In this document: in pieces, positions 41,466-49,504 of the stretch | How the letters are laid out: every line of letters starts with the position of its first letter | Position numbering within the stretch: the stretch's first letter is position 1 | Assembly: GCF_900187385.1 (NCBI RefSeq) | Contig: NZ_FYEY01000001.1 | Location: 7,750,001 to 7,814,000, forward strand | Direction: 5' to 3' | Source: Streptomyces sp. 2114.4 | GTDB lineage: Bacteria > Actinomycetota > Actinomycetes > Streptomycetales > Streptomycetaceae | DNA: 64,000 nt | Translations under genes and position numbers: made by a program | Notes under the pieces: model-generated | Database searches by the model: none | What the model saw: only the letters and a program-made list of their open reading frames with translations | What the model was told of the DNA's origin: nothing

Positions 41466-41919
41466 CCACACCGCGCTGCTCGCCAACACCTCGGCCGTCG
41501 ACACGTACACCATCAACGTCGGCGAGCACGTGGGCGAGTTCACCTCCTCCAGCGTGGACGGCGAGGAGGTGACCCACCAACTGCCCGAGGAAGACACCCT
41601 GGTGGCGTTCTTCTCCCCGACCTGCGGGCCGTGCAAGGACAAGCTGCCCAAGTTCGTGGAGCACGTGGAGCGCCGCGGCATCGCCCGCGAGCGGGTACTG
41701 GTGGCCATCGTCGGTGACGCCGAGGAGTCCCGCGGGTTCATCGAGCAGCTGAGCCCCGTCGCCCGAGTGGTCTCCGAGCGGTCGGACGGCCTGCTCACCG
41801 CCGCCTTCAAGGTGAAGGCGTTCCCCACCGTGCTGACGGTCTCGCCCGACGGCGTCGGCGGCACCGTGGTCACCGACAACGACGTGCGGCTGGACGCGCC
41901 CGCCGCCCTGGCGGCATGA
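41371..41919 (+). CDS. Membrane-anchored thioredoxin-like protein (TlpA/MauD type)
   Basis: A 182-residue protein with one N-terminal membrane helix (PFLIPALVLVGALCVLDLIL) and an extracytoplasmic thioredoxin domain. The active site is Cys85-Gly-Pro-Cys88 in FFSPTCGPCKDKLPKF, and the cis-proline is Pro152 (KAFPTVLTV). CGPC is the thioredoxin rather than DsbA dipeptide. It probably exchanges disulfides with the exported peptide while the MauE-like protein recycles it. AAGGAG lies upstream of two tandem ATG codons (41371 and 41374). Its stop overlaps the ABC gene start (ATGA). Confidence 0.88.
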   Translation: MMPFLIPALVLVGALCVLDLILTLGVVKRLRDHTALLANTSAVDTYTINVGEHVGEFTSSSVDGEEVTHQLPEEDTLVAFFSPTCGPCKDKLPKFVEHVERRGIARERVLVAIVGDAEESRGFIEQLSPVARVVSERSDGLLTAAFKVKAFPTVLTVSPDGVGGTVVTDNDVRLDAPAALAA

Positions 41920-43772
41920 CCACCACCCGTCCGGGCGTCCGGCGCCTCGCGGCCGCGTTCACCCTCGCCCGGCACGCCGCGCCCGGGGCCCTGGCCCTGT
42001 ACGTGACCCTCAACGTGGCCGCCGGACTCCTCCCCGTGGCGGCGGCCTGGCTGACGAAGCGGACACTCGACGGGCTGGTGCAGGGCTCCTCCTACGGCTC
42101 GCTGATCACCTCGGGCCTGGGCCTCGGGGCGGCCGGTGTCATCGCCGGCCTGCTCCCGCACCTCACCTCCTTCGTACGGGCCGAGCTGGAACGCGCCGTC
42201 GGACTCCTCGCCCAGGACCGGCTGTTCGGCGCGGTCAACGAACTCGTGGGGCTCCGCCGGTTCGAGGACCCCGACTTCCTGGACCGGCTGCGGCTCGCCC
42301 AGCAGGCGGGCCGCGTGTCGCCGAACCAAGCAGTCGACGGCGTCCTCGGCGTCCTGCGGGCCGTCGTCACCGTCAACGGCTTCCTCGTCACGCTGATCGT
42401 GATCAGCCCGGTCATGGGGGTGCTGGTGCTGCTGGCCGGCGTACCCGCGCTCCTCGCGGAGATCGGTATTTCGCGGCGGCGGGCGCGGATGTTCTGGGAC
42501 ATCGGCCCGGCCGAACGCCGCGAGACCTTCTACAGCGAACTCCTGGGCACCGTGCGGTCCGCCAAGGAGGTGCGGCTGTTCGGGACCGGCGATTTCCTGC
42601 GCGGCCGGATGCTGACCGAGCGGCGCGCGGCGAACGCGGCCCGCCGCGCGGTCGACCGGCGCGAGGTCCGCGTACAGAGCGGACTGGGCCTGCTGGCCGC
42701 CGCGGTCTCGGGGGCCGGTCTGCTCTGGTCGGTGACGGCGGCACGGTCCGGCACCCTCTCCATCGGCGACATCACCGTCTTCGTCGCCTCGGTCGCGGGC
42801 GTGCAGAGCGCCCTGACCTCGATGGCGGGCGACGTGGCCCGCTCGCACCAGGCACTGCTGATGCTGGACCACTACGCGGCCGTGACCACTGCCGGCCCCG
42901 ACCTGCCCGTCCTCGTGCGCACCGTGGCCACGGCTCCGCTGCGGCAAGGCATCGAATTCCGCGACGTGTGGTTCAGGTACGCCGACCACCAGCCGTGGGT
43001 CCTGCGCGGACTCGATCTGCGCATCCCGCACGGCACCTCGCTGGCCCTCGTCGGCCTCAACGGGGCGGGTAAGTCCACGTTGATCAAACTCATTTGCCGG
43101 TTCTACGACCCGACGCGCGGCGCGGTGCTGTGGGACGGCGTGGACCTGCGGGAGATGGATCCGGCCCGGCTCCGCGAACGCATCGGTGCGGTGTTCCAGG
43201 ACTTCATGCGCTACGACCTGACCGCGGCGGAGAACATCGCCCTCGGCGACCCCGCGGCGATGCACGACCGGGGCAGGATCCGGGTCGCCGCCGACCGGGC
43301 CGGCGTTCACGGCCAGGTCTCCCGCCTCCCGCGCGGATACAGCACCCTGCTCTCCCGCACGTTCGCCGACGGCACGGCGGACGGCGATACGGAAGCCGGG
43401 GTCGAGCTCTCCGGCGGACAGTGGCAACGACTCGCGCTCGCCCGGGCGTTCCTCCGCGACCAGCGGGACCTGATGATCCTCGACGAGCCCTCGGCAGGGC
43501 TGGACGCAGTGGCCGAACACGAGATCCACGAAGCCCTCAAGACCCACCGGGCCGGGCGGACCAGCGTGCTGGTCTCCCACCGGCTGGGCGCGGTGCGCCA
43601 AGCGGACCGGATCGTGGTCCTGGCGGACGGCCGGATCACGGAACAGGGCGACCACGCCGAGCTGATGGCGTGGGGTGGCGAGTACGCCAGACTCTTCTCG
43701 CTCCAGGCACACGGATACGGAGACGACGGCGACCACGAGCCCGGCCCCGAACTGCTCACGGGAGGCCGCTGA
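41916..43772 (+). CDS. ABC exporter, fused permease and ATPase
   Basis: A 618-residue half-transporter: an N-terminal six-helix membrane domain and a C-terminal ATPase. Walker A is GLNGAGKST near residue 380, the signature LSGGQWQRLALARAF near 497, and Walker B DLMILDEPSAGLD near 517, with the H-loop in VLVSHRLGAVRQAD. No N-terminal C39 peptidase domain is present, so leader removal must come from another enzyme, plausibly the signal peptidase encoded next. Start overlaps the thioredoxin-like stop (ATGA). It most likely forms a homodimer exporting the cysteine-rich peptide. Confidence 0.9.
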   Translation: MTTTRPGVRRLAAAFTLARHAAPGALALYVTLNVAAGLLPVAAAWLTKRTLDGLVQGSSYGSLITSGLGLGAAGVIAGLLPHLTSFVRAELERAVGLLAQDRLFGAVNELVGLRRFEDPDFLDRLRLAQQAGRVSPNQAVDGVLGVLRAVVTVNGFLVTLIVISPVMGVLVLLAGVPALLAEIGISRRRARMFWDIGPAERRETFYSELLGTVRSAKEVRLFGTGDFLRGRMLTERRAANAARRAVDRREVRVQSGLGLLAAAVSGAGLLWSVTAARSGTLSIGDITVFVASVAGVQSALTSMAGDVARSHQALLMLDHYAAVTTAGPDLPVLVRTVATAPLRQGIEFRDVWFRYADHQPWVLRGLDLRIPHGTSLALVGLNGAGKSTLIKLICRFYDPTRGAVLWDGVDLREMDPARLRERIGAVFQDFMRYDLTAAENIALGDPAAMHDRGRIRVAADRAGVHGQVSRLPRGYSTLLSRTFADGTADGDTEAGVELSGGQWQRLALARAFLRDQRDLMILDEPSAGLDAVAEHEIHEALKTHRAGRTSVLVSHRLGAVRQADRIVVLADGRITEQGDHAELMAWGGEYARLFSLQAHGYGDDGDHEPGPELLTGGR

Positions 43773-44452
43773 TGACACCCGCCCGGCCAGGCCCCGCCCT
43801 GCCGGACCTGCGCCACCCCTCCCGCCGGCGGCGCCGCTCCCGGGTGGCGCGGGGCGCGCTCCTCATGTCCGCGACGGCCCTGGCTGCCGGCGCCGCGCTG
43901 ACCGGGCCGACGCTCGGATGGGCGTGGGGCGCGCTGCTGGGAACCCCGGCCGCGCTCCTGGGCACCGCGCTCGCGGCCGCCCGTCTCCTCGGACGCCGCG
44001 TCGTCCGAGTGACCGTACGCGGCCGCAGTATGGAGCCCGGCTACCACGACGGCGACCAGGTCCTCGTCGAGCGCGGTGCCACGCCCTCACCCGGGCACGT
44101 CGTGGTCATCGAACGCCAGGCACCAGAGGGACAATGGCGACAGCCTCCGCTGCGCCCGGCCGACGGGCCCGGTGAGGTGCAAGGCCGACACTGGATCATC
44201 AAGCGGGTCGCGGCGGTACCGGGAGACCCGGTTCCCCGGGCCGCCGTACCGGCATTGGCAACGGTGCCCGAACGACACGTGCCGGCCGGTCGGCTGGTTC
44301 TCCTCGGCGATAACCCCCAGGCCAGCCTCGACTCACGCCAGTACGGCTATTTCCCCGCGGCACGGGTCCTCGGCATCGTGCGCGCGTCAGCCGTCCCGGA
44401 AACGCCGCTGGTCAACACACCGAGCCAGCCAGGCAGTTCGGCGCGCCGCTGA
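43772..44452 (+). CDS. S26-family signal peptidase
   Basis: A 226-residue membrane-bound serine protease of the type I signal peptidase fold. After a basic N-terminus it has one or two membrane helices (about 27-70), then Ser86 in VRGRSMEPGYHDGD (nucleophile) and Lys144 in WIIKRVAAVPGD (general base), with LLGDNPQASLDSRQYGYFP as the conserved GDN-x-x-x-S-x-DSR block. The ATG shares a base with the ABC-gene stop (TGATG). Dedicated placement at the end of the operon suggests it cleaves the exported peptide rather than general secretory proteins. Confidence 0.88.
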   Translation: MTPARPGPALPDLRHPSRRRRRSRVARGALLMSATALAAGAALTGPTLGWAWGALLGTPAALLGTALAAARLLGRRVVRVTVRGRSMEPGYHDGDQVLVERGATPSPGHVVVIERQAPEGQWRQPPLRPADGPGEVQGRHWIIKRVAAVPGDPVPRAAVPALATVPERHVPAGRLVLLGDNPQASLDSRQYGYFPAARVLGIVRASAVPETPLVNTPSQPGSSARR

Positions 44453-44461
44453 CCGAGTGGG

Positions 44462-44890
44462 CAGCCCAGGGGTTGGCCCACCGCGGCGGCAGGGCCTTCA
44501 GTTCCTCGGTGATCAGCAGGTCGGGGGCGAACGCCATTCCAGTGAAGTGCCGGCGAGTTCGAGTGACAGCACACCGTACAGACGGGTCCAGAAGGACAGC
44601 GCGCGATGCAGCGCCGCGGCTGTCGCCGGATGGCCGCCGGCCCACTCGCGGTGGTCCTCCAGGTGGGTGTCGAAGGGCGTCGCCGGGCTGTCCGCCGACA
44701 GCCCCTCGCAGGCTTCGAGCAGCACCGTCATCACCTCGGACGAGTCGCGGTGATGTCGTCGGGCGCGTGATAGCCGGGGACGGGCGTGCCGTAGATGAGG
44801 AAGTACTGCTGCGGGTCGCTGTGGGCCCATTCCCGGATGACGTCGGCCAGCCCACAGAGGCGATCTAACCGAAGAGATAACCGATAACGC
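44462..44890 (-). pseudogene. TetR-family C-terminal remnant, multiply frameshifted
   Basis: Three minus-strand frames in succession spell a WHG-type TetR ligand domain: REWAHSDPQQYFLIYGTPVP and GYHAPDDITATR; then EVMTVLLEACEGLSADSPAT and FWTRLYGVLSLELAGTSLEW; then HFTGMAFAPDLLITEELKAL. At least two frame changes separate them and no helix-turn-helix domain precedes them. The gene is dead. It closes the right edge of the peptide cluster. Confidence 0.7.
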
Positions 44891-45180
44891 CTTCGTGGTG
44901 GCCGAAGAACGAGGAGAGTCATGACCGACACCCGCACGTCCGTCTCGCTGAACTCACGGCCTTCCCGGCGCCGGACCTTAGTGATCGAGCGATGATCGGT
45001 CGTGGCGACGGACCCGCGAGGGCGGTTTGCCGTCGGGGGCTGAGTAGTGCCCCACGCGCTCGGCTGAGAATTGACAGTTTGTTACCCACTACCACTGGGT
45101 TCGCTGACGTCCGGCTGAAACGGTCGAAACCTGACAGGGCGCACATGCCACACGCCTCCGAATTCCGGACCGAGACGTAT

Positions 45181-45211
45181 TTGCGTTAGAGCGCACGCTA
45201 ACTCCTAGGTT
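45181..45211 (+). promoter_or_regulatory. MerR-type promoter with 19-bp spacer
   Basis: -35-like TTGCGT (45181-45186) and -10-like TAGGTT (45206-45211) are separated by 19 bp, the overlong spacing typical of MerR-controlled promoters. The dyad GTTAG-N8-CTAAC (45184-45201) lies in the spacer where a MerR dimer would bind. The predicted start of transcription falls on or next to the ATG at 45219, and there is no Shine-Dalgarno sequence, so the mRNA is probably leaderless. Confidence 0.55.
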
Positions 45212-45218
45212 CGGACGC

Positions 45219-46229
45219 ATGCGATACATCAAACTCGGAACGACCGGGCTGGAAGTCTCCGCCATCACCCTCGGCTGTATGAGCTTCGGCGAGCCGGACC
45301 AGGGTGGTGAGCCATGGTCGCTGGGCGCGGACGCCAGCCGGGACATCATCAAGCAGGCCCTTGAGAGCGGTGTCAACTTCCTCGATACGGCCAATGGGTA
45401 CAGCGCCGGAAGCAGCGAGGAGATCGTCGGCCGGGCGGTCAAAGACTTCGCCCGGCGCGAGGAGGTCGTTCTCTCCACCAAGGTATGGATGCGGATGCGA
45501 CCCGGCCCGAACGGCGCCGGGCTGTCCCGCAAGGCGATCTTCGCCGAGCTCGACGCTTCCCTGAGGCGGCTGGGGACCGACTACATCGACCTGTACCAGA
45601 TCCACCGCTGGGACTACGACACCCCGATCGAGGAAACCCTCGAGGCGCTGCACGACGCGGTCAAGTCCGGGAAGGTCCGCTACATCGGAGCCTCTTCCAT
45701 GTACGCCTGGCAGTTCGCCAAGGCCCTGTACCTGGCTGACCTGAACGGCTGGACCCGGTTCGTGTCGATGCAGGACCACTACAACCTCATCCACCGGGAA
45801 GCAGAGCGGGAGATGCTCCCGCTCTGCGCCGACCAGGGCATCGGCGTGATCCCGTGGAGCCCGCTGGCGCGGGGCAGGCTGACGCGGGCCCGGGACACGG
45901 CCACGGCGCGTGCCGAGACCGACGCGGGCGGCAAGATCCTCTACCGCGACGAGGACCAGGCGGTGGCCGAGCGCGTCCATGAGATCGCGGGCAAGCGGGG
46001 TCTGTCCCCGGCCCAGGTCGCCCTGGCCTGGGTCATGAGCAACCCGGTGGTGACCTCGCCCATCGTCGGGGTCACCAAGCCGGCCCAGCTGGCCGACGCG
46101 GTCGCCGCGGTGGACGTCGAACTCGACGAAGACGAGGCCGCCTACTTGGAGGAGCCCTACCAGCCGCACGAGGCCGCCTACCTGGAGGAGTCCTTCTACA
46201 AGTCGCGCCCTGTGGCGGGCTCCCGGTAG
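45219..46229 (+). CDS. Aldo/keto reductase
   Basis: A 336-residue (alpha/beta)8 NADPH-dependent reductase of the YajO/YghZ-like group. The catalytic tetrad is Asp56, Tyr61 (FLDTANGYSAGSSEE), Lys88 (LSTKVW) and His129 (DLYQIHRWD). Substrate specificity is not inferable. The C-terminus contains a duplicated DEAAYLEEPYQPH / HEAAYLEESF segment produced by a 36-bp-period DNA repeat. Expression appears to be from a MerR-type promoter, but no MerR gene lies in this window near it. Confidence 0.9.
   Translation: MRYIKLGTTGLEVSAITLGCMSFGEPDQGGEPWSLGADASRDIIKQALESGVNFLDTANGYSAGSSEEIVGRAVKDFARREEVVLSTKVWMRMRPGPNGAGLSRKAIFAELDASLRRLGTDYIDLYQIHRWDYDTPIEETLEALHDAVKSGKVRYIGASSMYAWQFAKALYLADLNGWTRFVSMQDHYNLIHREAEREMLPLCADQGIGVIPWSPLARGRLTRARDTATARAETDAGGKILYRDEDQAVAERVHEIAGKRGLSPAQVALAWVMSNPVVTSPIVGVTKPAQLADAVAAVDVELDEDEAAYLEEPYQPHEAAYLEESFYKSRPVAGSR
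46134..46189 (+). repeat. Internal duplication in the aldo/keto reductase gene
   Basis: The 20-base unit at 46134-46153 recurs at 46170-46189 with one substitution (36-bp period), encoding EAAYLEE twice. It adds about 12 residues to the C-terminus relative to what the family normally shows. Confidence 0.7.
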
Positions 46230-46372
46230 TCCGGGCTACCGCCGGGCCTTCGACGAGTCCTTGGCCTCGGCCTTCACAGCCCTGTGGTCGGCCCAGCGGT
46301 GCTTGCGGGCGTTCTCTGAACTTGTCGGTTGGGCCCCTGGACCACCTCCGGAGCCTCGATAGAGTCGGGGTG

Positions 46373-46648
46373 ATGACGGGGAACCGAGGCCGTTGGCCGA
46401 AGATCGATGAGGAACGCGGCGTCGAGGACGTGACGCTTCTGATCTTGGAGTGGCTGGGTGAGCAGGGTGTGAACGCCATGATCAGGATGGACGCCGAGAG
46501 ACTGGCCGACAACGCGCCAGCGTGGACGTTCGCCGCCAGCGGCGGCCCGTTGGCGCATGGGATGCGAGCCGACGGGAGGACTGTTCAGCAGTGCATGTCT
46601 GTTGCTCTGGCCCGCCTGCGCGACTCCGGTCTGTCGGCTCCGTTCTGA
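46373..46648 (+). CDS. Small hypothetical protein
   Basis: A 91-residue soluble protein (MTGNRGRWPKIDEERGVEDV at the N-terminus). DVTLLILEWLGEQGVNAMIR and ERLADNAPAWTFAASGGPLA suggest an alpha/beta fold; the C-terminus is ALARLRDSGLSAPF. No signal peptide. The upstream GGGG is only a modest ribosome-binding site. I recognise no named family. Confidence 0.55.
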   Translation: MTGNRGRWPKIDEERGVEDVTLLILEWLGEQGVNAMIRMDAERLADNAPAWTFAASGGPLAHGMRADGRTVQQCMSVALARLRDSGLSAPF

Positions 46649-47009
46649 TCTTCGACCGCCTTTCCTGTATCTCGCCTTGAAGAACTCAGGTGGGGCGATT
46701 TGATTGAGGCCGCCCACGTCCTCAGCCAACCGCGGCCCCCGCCTGCCCGCGCCCGCCCGCCTCGGGCCCCGAGCCCAAAGAGCGGGGCCGTGTTCGTGCT
46801 CGGTGGCCTCGTCACGGCGGGGCCGGGGACCGGAGGCCGGCGGGGTGGGCGAAAATTCGGGTGAGATCGGCGCGAAGATGCGAAACACTCGCGCCGGCCG
46901 ATGAGTCTTACCGGGCATGCCGGTCTCTTCCTACAATCACACCCACGTTCGTGCCGACAGCCCCTGGCTGCGAGGCGACTGAGCCCAGGAACCCCAGCGA
47001 GGTGCTGCC
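46649..47009. other. Intergenic region upstream of the second MFS gene
   Basis: About 360 bp. Proline-coding low-complexity DNA (CCGCGGCCCCCGCCTGCCCG near 46730) is followed by a leader to the exporter start. No gene is recognised. Confidence 0.4.
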
Positions 47010-48476
47010 ATGACAGCTGCGATTCAAGAACGACCGGCCGTGCAGGCGGGCCGCATACCGACCGTGGTGCGGCTGCTGGTGCTGGCCACATTCGTGGTGA
47101 TCCTCAACGAGACGATCTTGATCAATGCCATCCCGCGGTTGATGGAGTCGTTGCACATCACCCAGCAGTCGGCGCAGTGGGTGTCCACGGCGTTCATGCT
47201 GACCATGGCCGCCGTGATTCCGGTCACCGGCTGGTTCCTGCAGCGGGTCACCACCCGCCAGGCCTACGCCATCGCGATGGGAGTGTTCCTCGCGGGTACC
47301 GCTCTGTCGGCCGTCGCGCCCTCCTTCGAGGTGCTGCTGCTGGGGCGGGTCGTGCAGGCCGCAGGTACGGCCGTGATGATGCCCCTGCTGATGACCACGT
47401 TGATGATCGTGGTGCCCGAGCAGGACCGCGGCCGGGTGATGGGCAACGTCACCCTGGCGATCTCGGTGGCGCCCGCGCTCGGACCTGCGGTGTCCGGGCT
47501 GATCCTGCAGGCCGGCTCCTGGCGGATGCTGTTCGTGGTCGTCCTGCCGATCGCGGCTCTGGTGACCCTGCTCGGGCTGCGCAAGGTGGACAACATCAGC
47601 GAGCCGCAGGTGAGCGCCATCGACTGGCTCAGTGTTTCCGTGGCGGCACTCGGCTTCGGCGGCCTGGTGTACGGCCTGAGCCTCCTCGGCGAGACGGACA
47701 GCAGGTTCGGGCTCGGCATCGGCATCGTCATCGCCGGGGTCGCGGCCATCGCGGCTTTCGTGATCCGCCAGCTCAAGCTGCAACGCACCGGCACGCCCCT
47801 GATGGACCTGCGAACCCTCGGACACCGCACCTATGGCCTTTCTCTGGCCCTCATCTCCGTCGGTTTCCTGGCGATGCTCGGGTCGATGATCCTTCTGCCG
47901 CTGTACCTGCAGAACGTGCGCGGGCTCAGTCCGCTGGAGACCGGCTTGCTGGTCATGCCGGGCGGTCTGGCCATGGGACTGCTCGGACCGACCGTGGGAA
48001 AGCTGTTCGACCGGTTCGGCAGCCGGCCGCTGGTGCTCCCTGGCTCGATCGGATTGGTGCTCGCCCTCTGCGGTTTCACCCAGGTCTCGATGACGATGCC
48101 GTACTGGCAGGTGCTCGGACTGCACGCGCTGCTGATGGTGAGCCTGGCGGCGACGTTCACCCCCGTCTTCACGCTCGGCATGGGCGCGCTCCCTCCACAT
48201 CTGTACTCCCACGGCAGCTCGATGCTCGGGACGTTGCAGCAGGTCGCCGCCGCGTTGGGGACCGCACTCGTGGTGACCGTGATGTCCGCGCGCACCGGCG
48301 ACCTGCTCGCCGACGGCGCCGCCGCCGCGCCCGCCGAGCTGAGCGGAATGAAGCTGGCCTTCGGCGTCGCCGCCGCTCTCAGCGTGGTGACGATCATCAT
48401 TGCCGCGAAACTGCCGCGCCGGATCGCTGCCGCCGCCCAGGACGACAGCGCCGCGGACCAACTCATCGGATCATGA
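47010..48476 (+). CDS. DHA2-family MFS multidrug exporter
   Basis: A 488-residue transporter with 13-14 helices of the EmrB/LmrB/QacA type. It shows NETILINAIPRLMESLHITQ at helix 1, GRVVQAAGTAVMMPLLMTTL in helix 4, and motif C-like SVAPALGPAVSGLILQAGSW in helix 5. It probably exports hydrophobic drugs by proton antiport. CCAGCGAGGTG before the ATG is a moderate ribosome-binding site. No regulator is adjacent. A strong hairpin terminator follows at 48652. Confidence 0.9.
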   Translation: MTAAIQERPAVQAGRIPTVVRLLVLATFVVILNETILINAIPRLMESLHITQQSAQWVSTAFMLTMAAVIPVTGWFLQRVTTRQAYAIAMGVFLAGTALSAVAPSFEVLLLGRVVQAAGTAVMMPLLMTTLMIVVPEQDRGRVMGNVTLAISVAPALGPAVSGLILQAGSWRMLFVVVLPIAALVTLLGLRKVDNISEPQVSAIDWLSVSVAALGFGGLVYGLSLLGETDSRFGLGIGIVIAGVAAIAAFVIRQLKLQRTGTPLMDLRTLGHRTYGLSLALISVGFLAMLGSMILLPLYLQNVRGLSPLETGLLVMPGGLAMGLLGPTVGKLFDRFGSRPLVLPGSIGLVLALCGFTQVSMTMPYWQVLGLHALLMVSLAATFTPVFTLGMGALPPHLYSHGSSMLGTLQQVAAALGTALVVTVMSARTGDLLADGAAAAPAELSGMKLAFGVAAALSVVTIIIAAKLPRRIAAAAQDDSAADQLIGS

Positions 48477-48651
48477 GGACTGGGCGGAGCGAACTCCCGC
48501 CCCTCTCGTCACGAGCAAACCGCTCCGCCTGCGCCGGCCACCCACCGGAACGCACGGCGGCATCCAGGAGCTTGCACCCTCAGCGGCTCCGCTGAGAAGG
48601 CGCGCCCTTTTTCCTCCGGCGTCATCGTCAACCATTGCCGCCAAGCCCCCA

Positions 48652-48683
48652 GAGGCCCCTCGGGAGCAATCCCGAGGGGCCTC
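48652..48683 (+). terminator. Strong hairpin terminator
   Basis: A perfect 14-bp stem, GAGGCCCCTCGGGA and its complement, closed by a GCAA tetraloop and followed by TTCGGCTTT. It lies 175 bp after the MFS stop and is the clearest factor-independent terminator in the window. Confidence 0.85.
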
Positions 48684-49176
48684 TTCGGCTTTCGTCGCGT
48701 AACGCTCCATATCGCCGACGCGACGTCGAGGAAACGCACTCAGCTATCTGCTGATGTGCGCACGACTACCGATGCACACATCCCGATGGCGTCACGGCCC
48801 TCAAATCCGCCGTGAGTCCCGAACGGGTCATCTCCGCCGCGCAGAGCGGTGATCCGGCCGCGCTCGTCGCCGTCCGGGCCCCGGAAGCGGCGGAGCTGTG
48901 CGGCCCCGCCTTCGGGGTCACCGCTCAGCGACCCCGACACTCAGCGCGGCGCCTCCCAGAAAACCACCCGCCACGGCCACACCACAGGGCCCACCCCCGC
49001 CCACCCGTCCTGGAGATTGCCATCGACCCGGAGGTCTCTGCCAAGGCACGGTTCGTTCCTTTCCCGCATCCGCGGCATCTGATGATTCTCGGTCCGGGAG
49101 AGTGAGCTTCGGCGGTGACCGTTGCCCAGGGTGACCGCTGTGCGCGGTGACCGTTGTGCGTGGGGATCGTTCACCG
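48684..49176. other. Intergenic region with GGTGACCG repeats
   Basis: No convincing gene in about 490 bp, though VISAAQSGDPAALVAVRAPE (from about 48825) is weakly protein-like. At 49115-49157 three 12-bp units (GGTGACCGTTGC, GGTGACCGCTGT, GGTGACCGTTGT) recur every 15-16 bp just upstream of the PASTA-like gene, a possible phased binding array. Confidence 0.5.
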
Positions 49177-49476
49177 GTGGTGAAGAGAATCGTTACTGCC
49201 TCGGTCCTTGCCCTCTGTTGCCTGGTTCCGGCCGTTCCGGCGCATGCCGACGGGCCCCGGACGATGCCGCAGGTGGCGGGGCAGGGGCTGGTCGCCGCCT
49301 ACGCGGCGCTTCGTTACGACACCTCCGTTCGGCTGAAGGACGGGCGCGGCGCCGGCCGTCATGTGCTGTGGCCGGCGGGCTGGAAGGTCTGTGCCCAGGA
49401 TCCGGCGGCGGGCACGGACCTGCGGGGCCGGCGGGTCACGCTCACCGTGGTCAAGCGCACGGAGTCGTGCCGGTAG
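49177..49476 (+). CDS. Secreted PASTA-like domain protein
   Basis: About 99 residues: a signal peptide (RIVTASVLALCCLVPAVPAH, then ADG) and one PASTA-like domain, MPQVAGQGLVAAYAALRYDT to DLRGRRVTLTVVK, with the typical P-x-V-x-G ... A-x-x-x-L start and a central Pro-AG (WPAGWKVCAQDPAAGTDL). Two cysteines, one central and one in the last residues (ESCR), could pair. PASTA domains bind peptidoglycan or muropeptides. Start is one of two adjacent GTG codons (49177/49180). Confidence 0.65.
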   Translation: MVKRIVTASVLALCCLVPAVPAHADGPRTMPQVAGQGLVAAYAALRYDTSVRLKDGRGAGRHVLWPAGWKVCAQDPAAGTDLRGRRVTLTVVKRTESCR

Positions 49477-49504
49477 ACGGGCGGCGCGGGCTTCGCCGGC
49501 CGGA

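Noticed and set aside
40791..43778. ~1000-codon minus-strand frame opposite the MauE/thioredoxin/ABC genes
   Set aside because: Glu/Gln/His-rich antisense translation with no motif; the sense genes are certain.
48812..49105. Plus-strand ORF beginning SPERVISAAQSGDPAAL
   Set aside because: The first 30 residues look vaguely like a sigma-factor or repeat-protein start but the rest is His/Pro/Arg noise; no ribosome-binding site.
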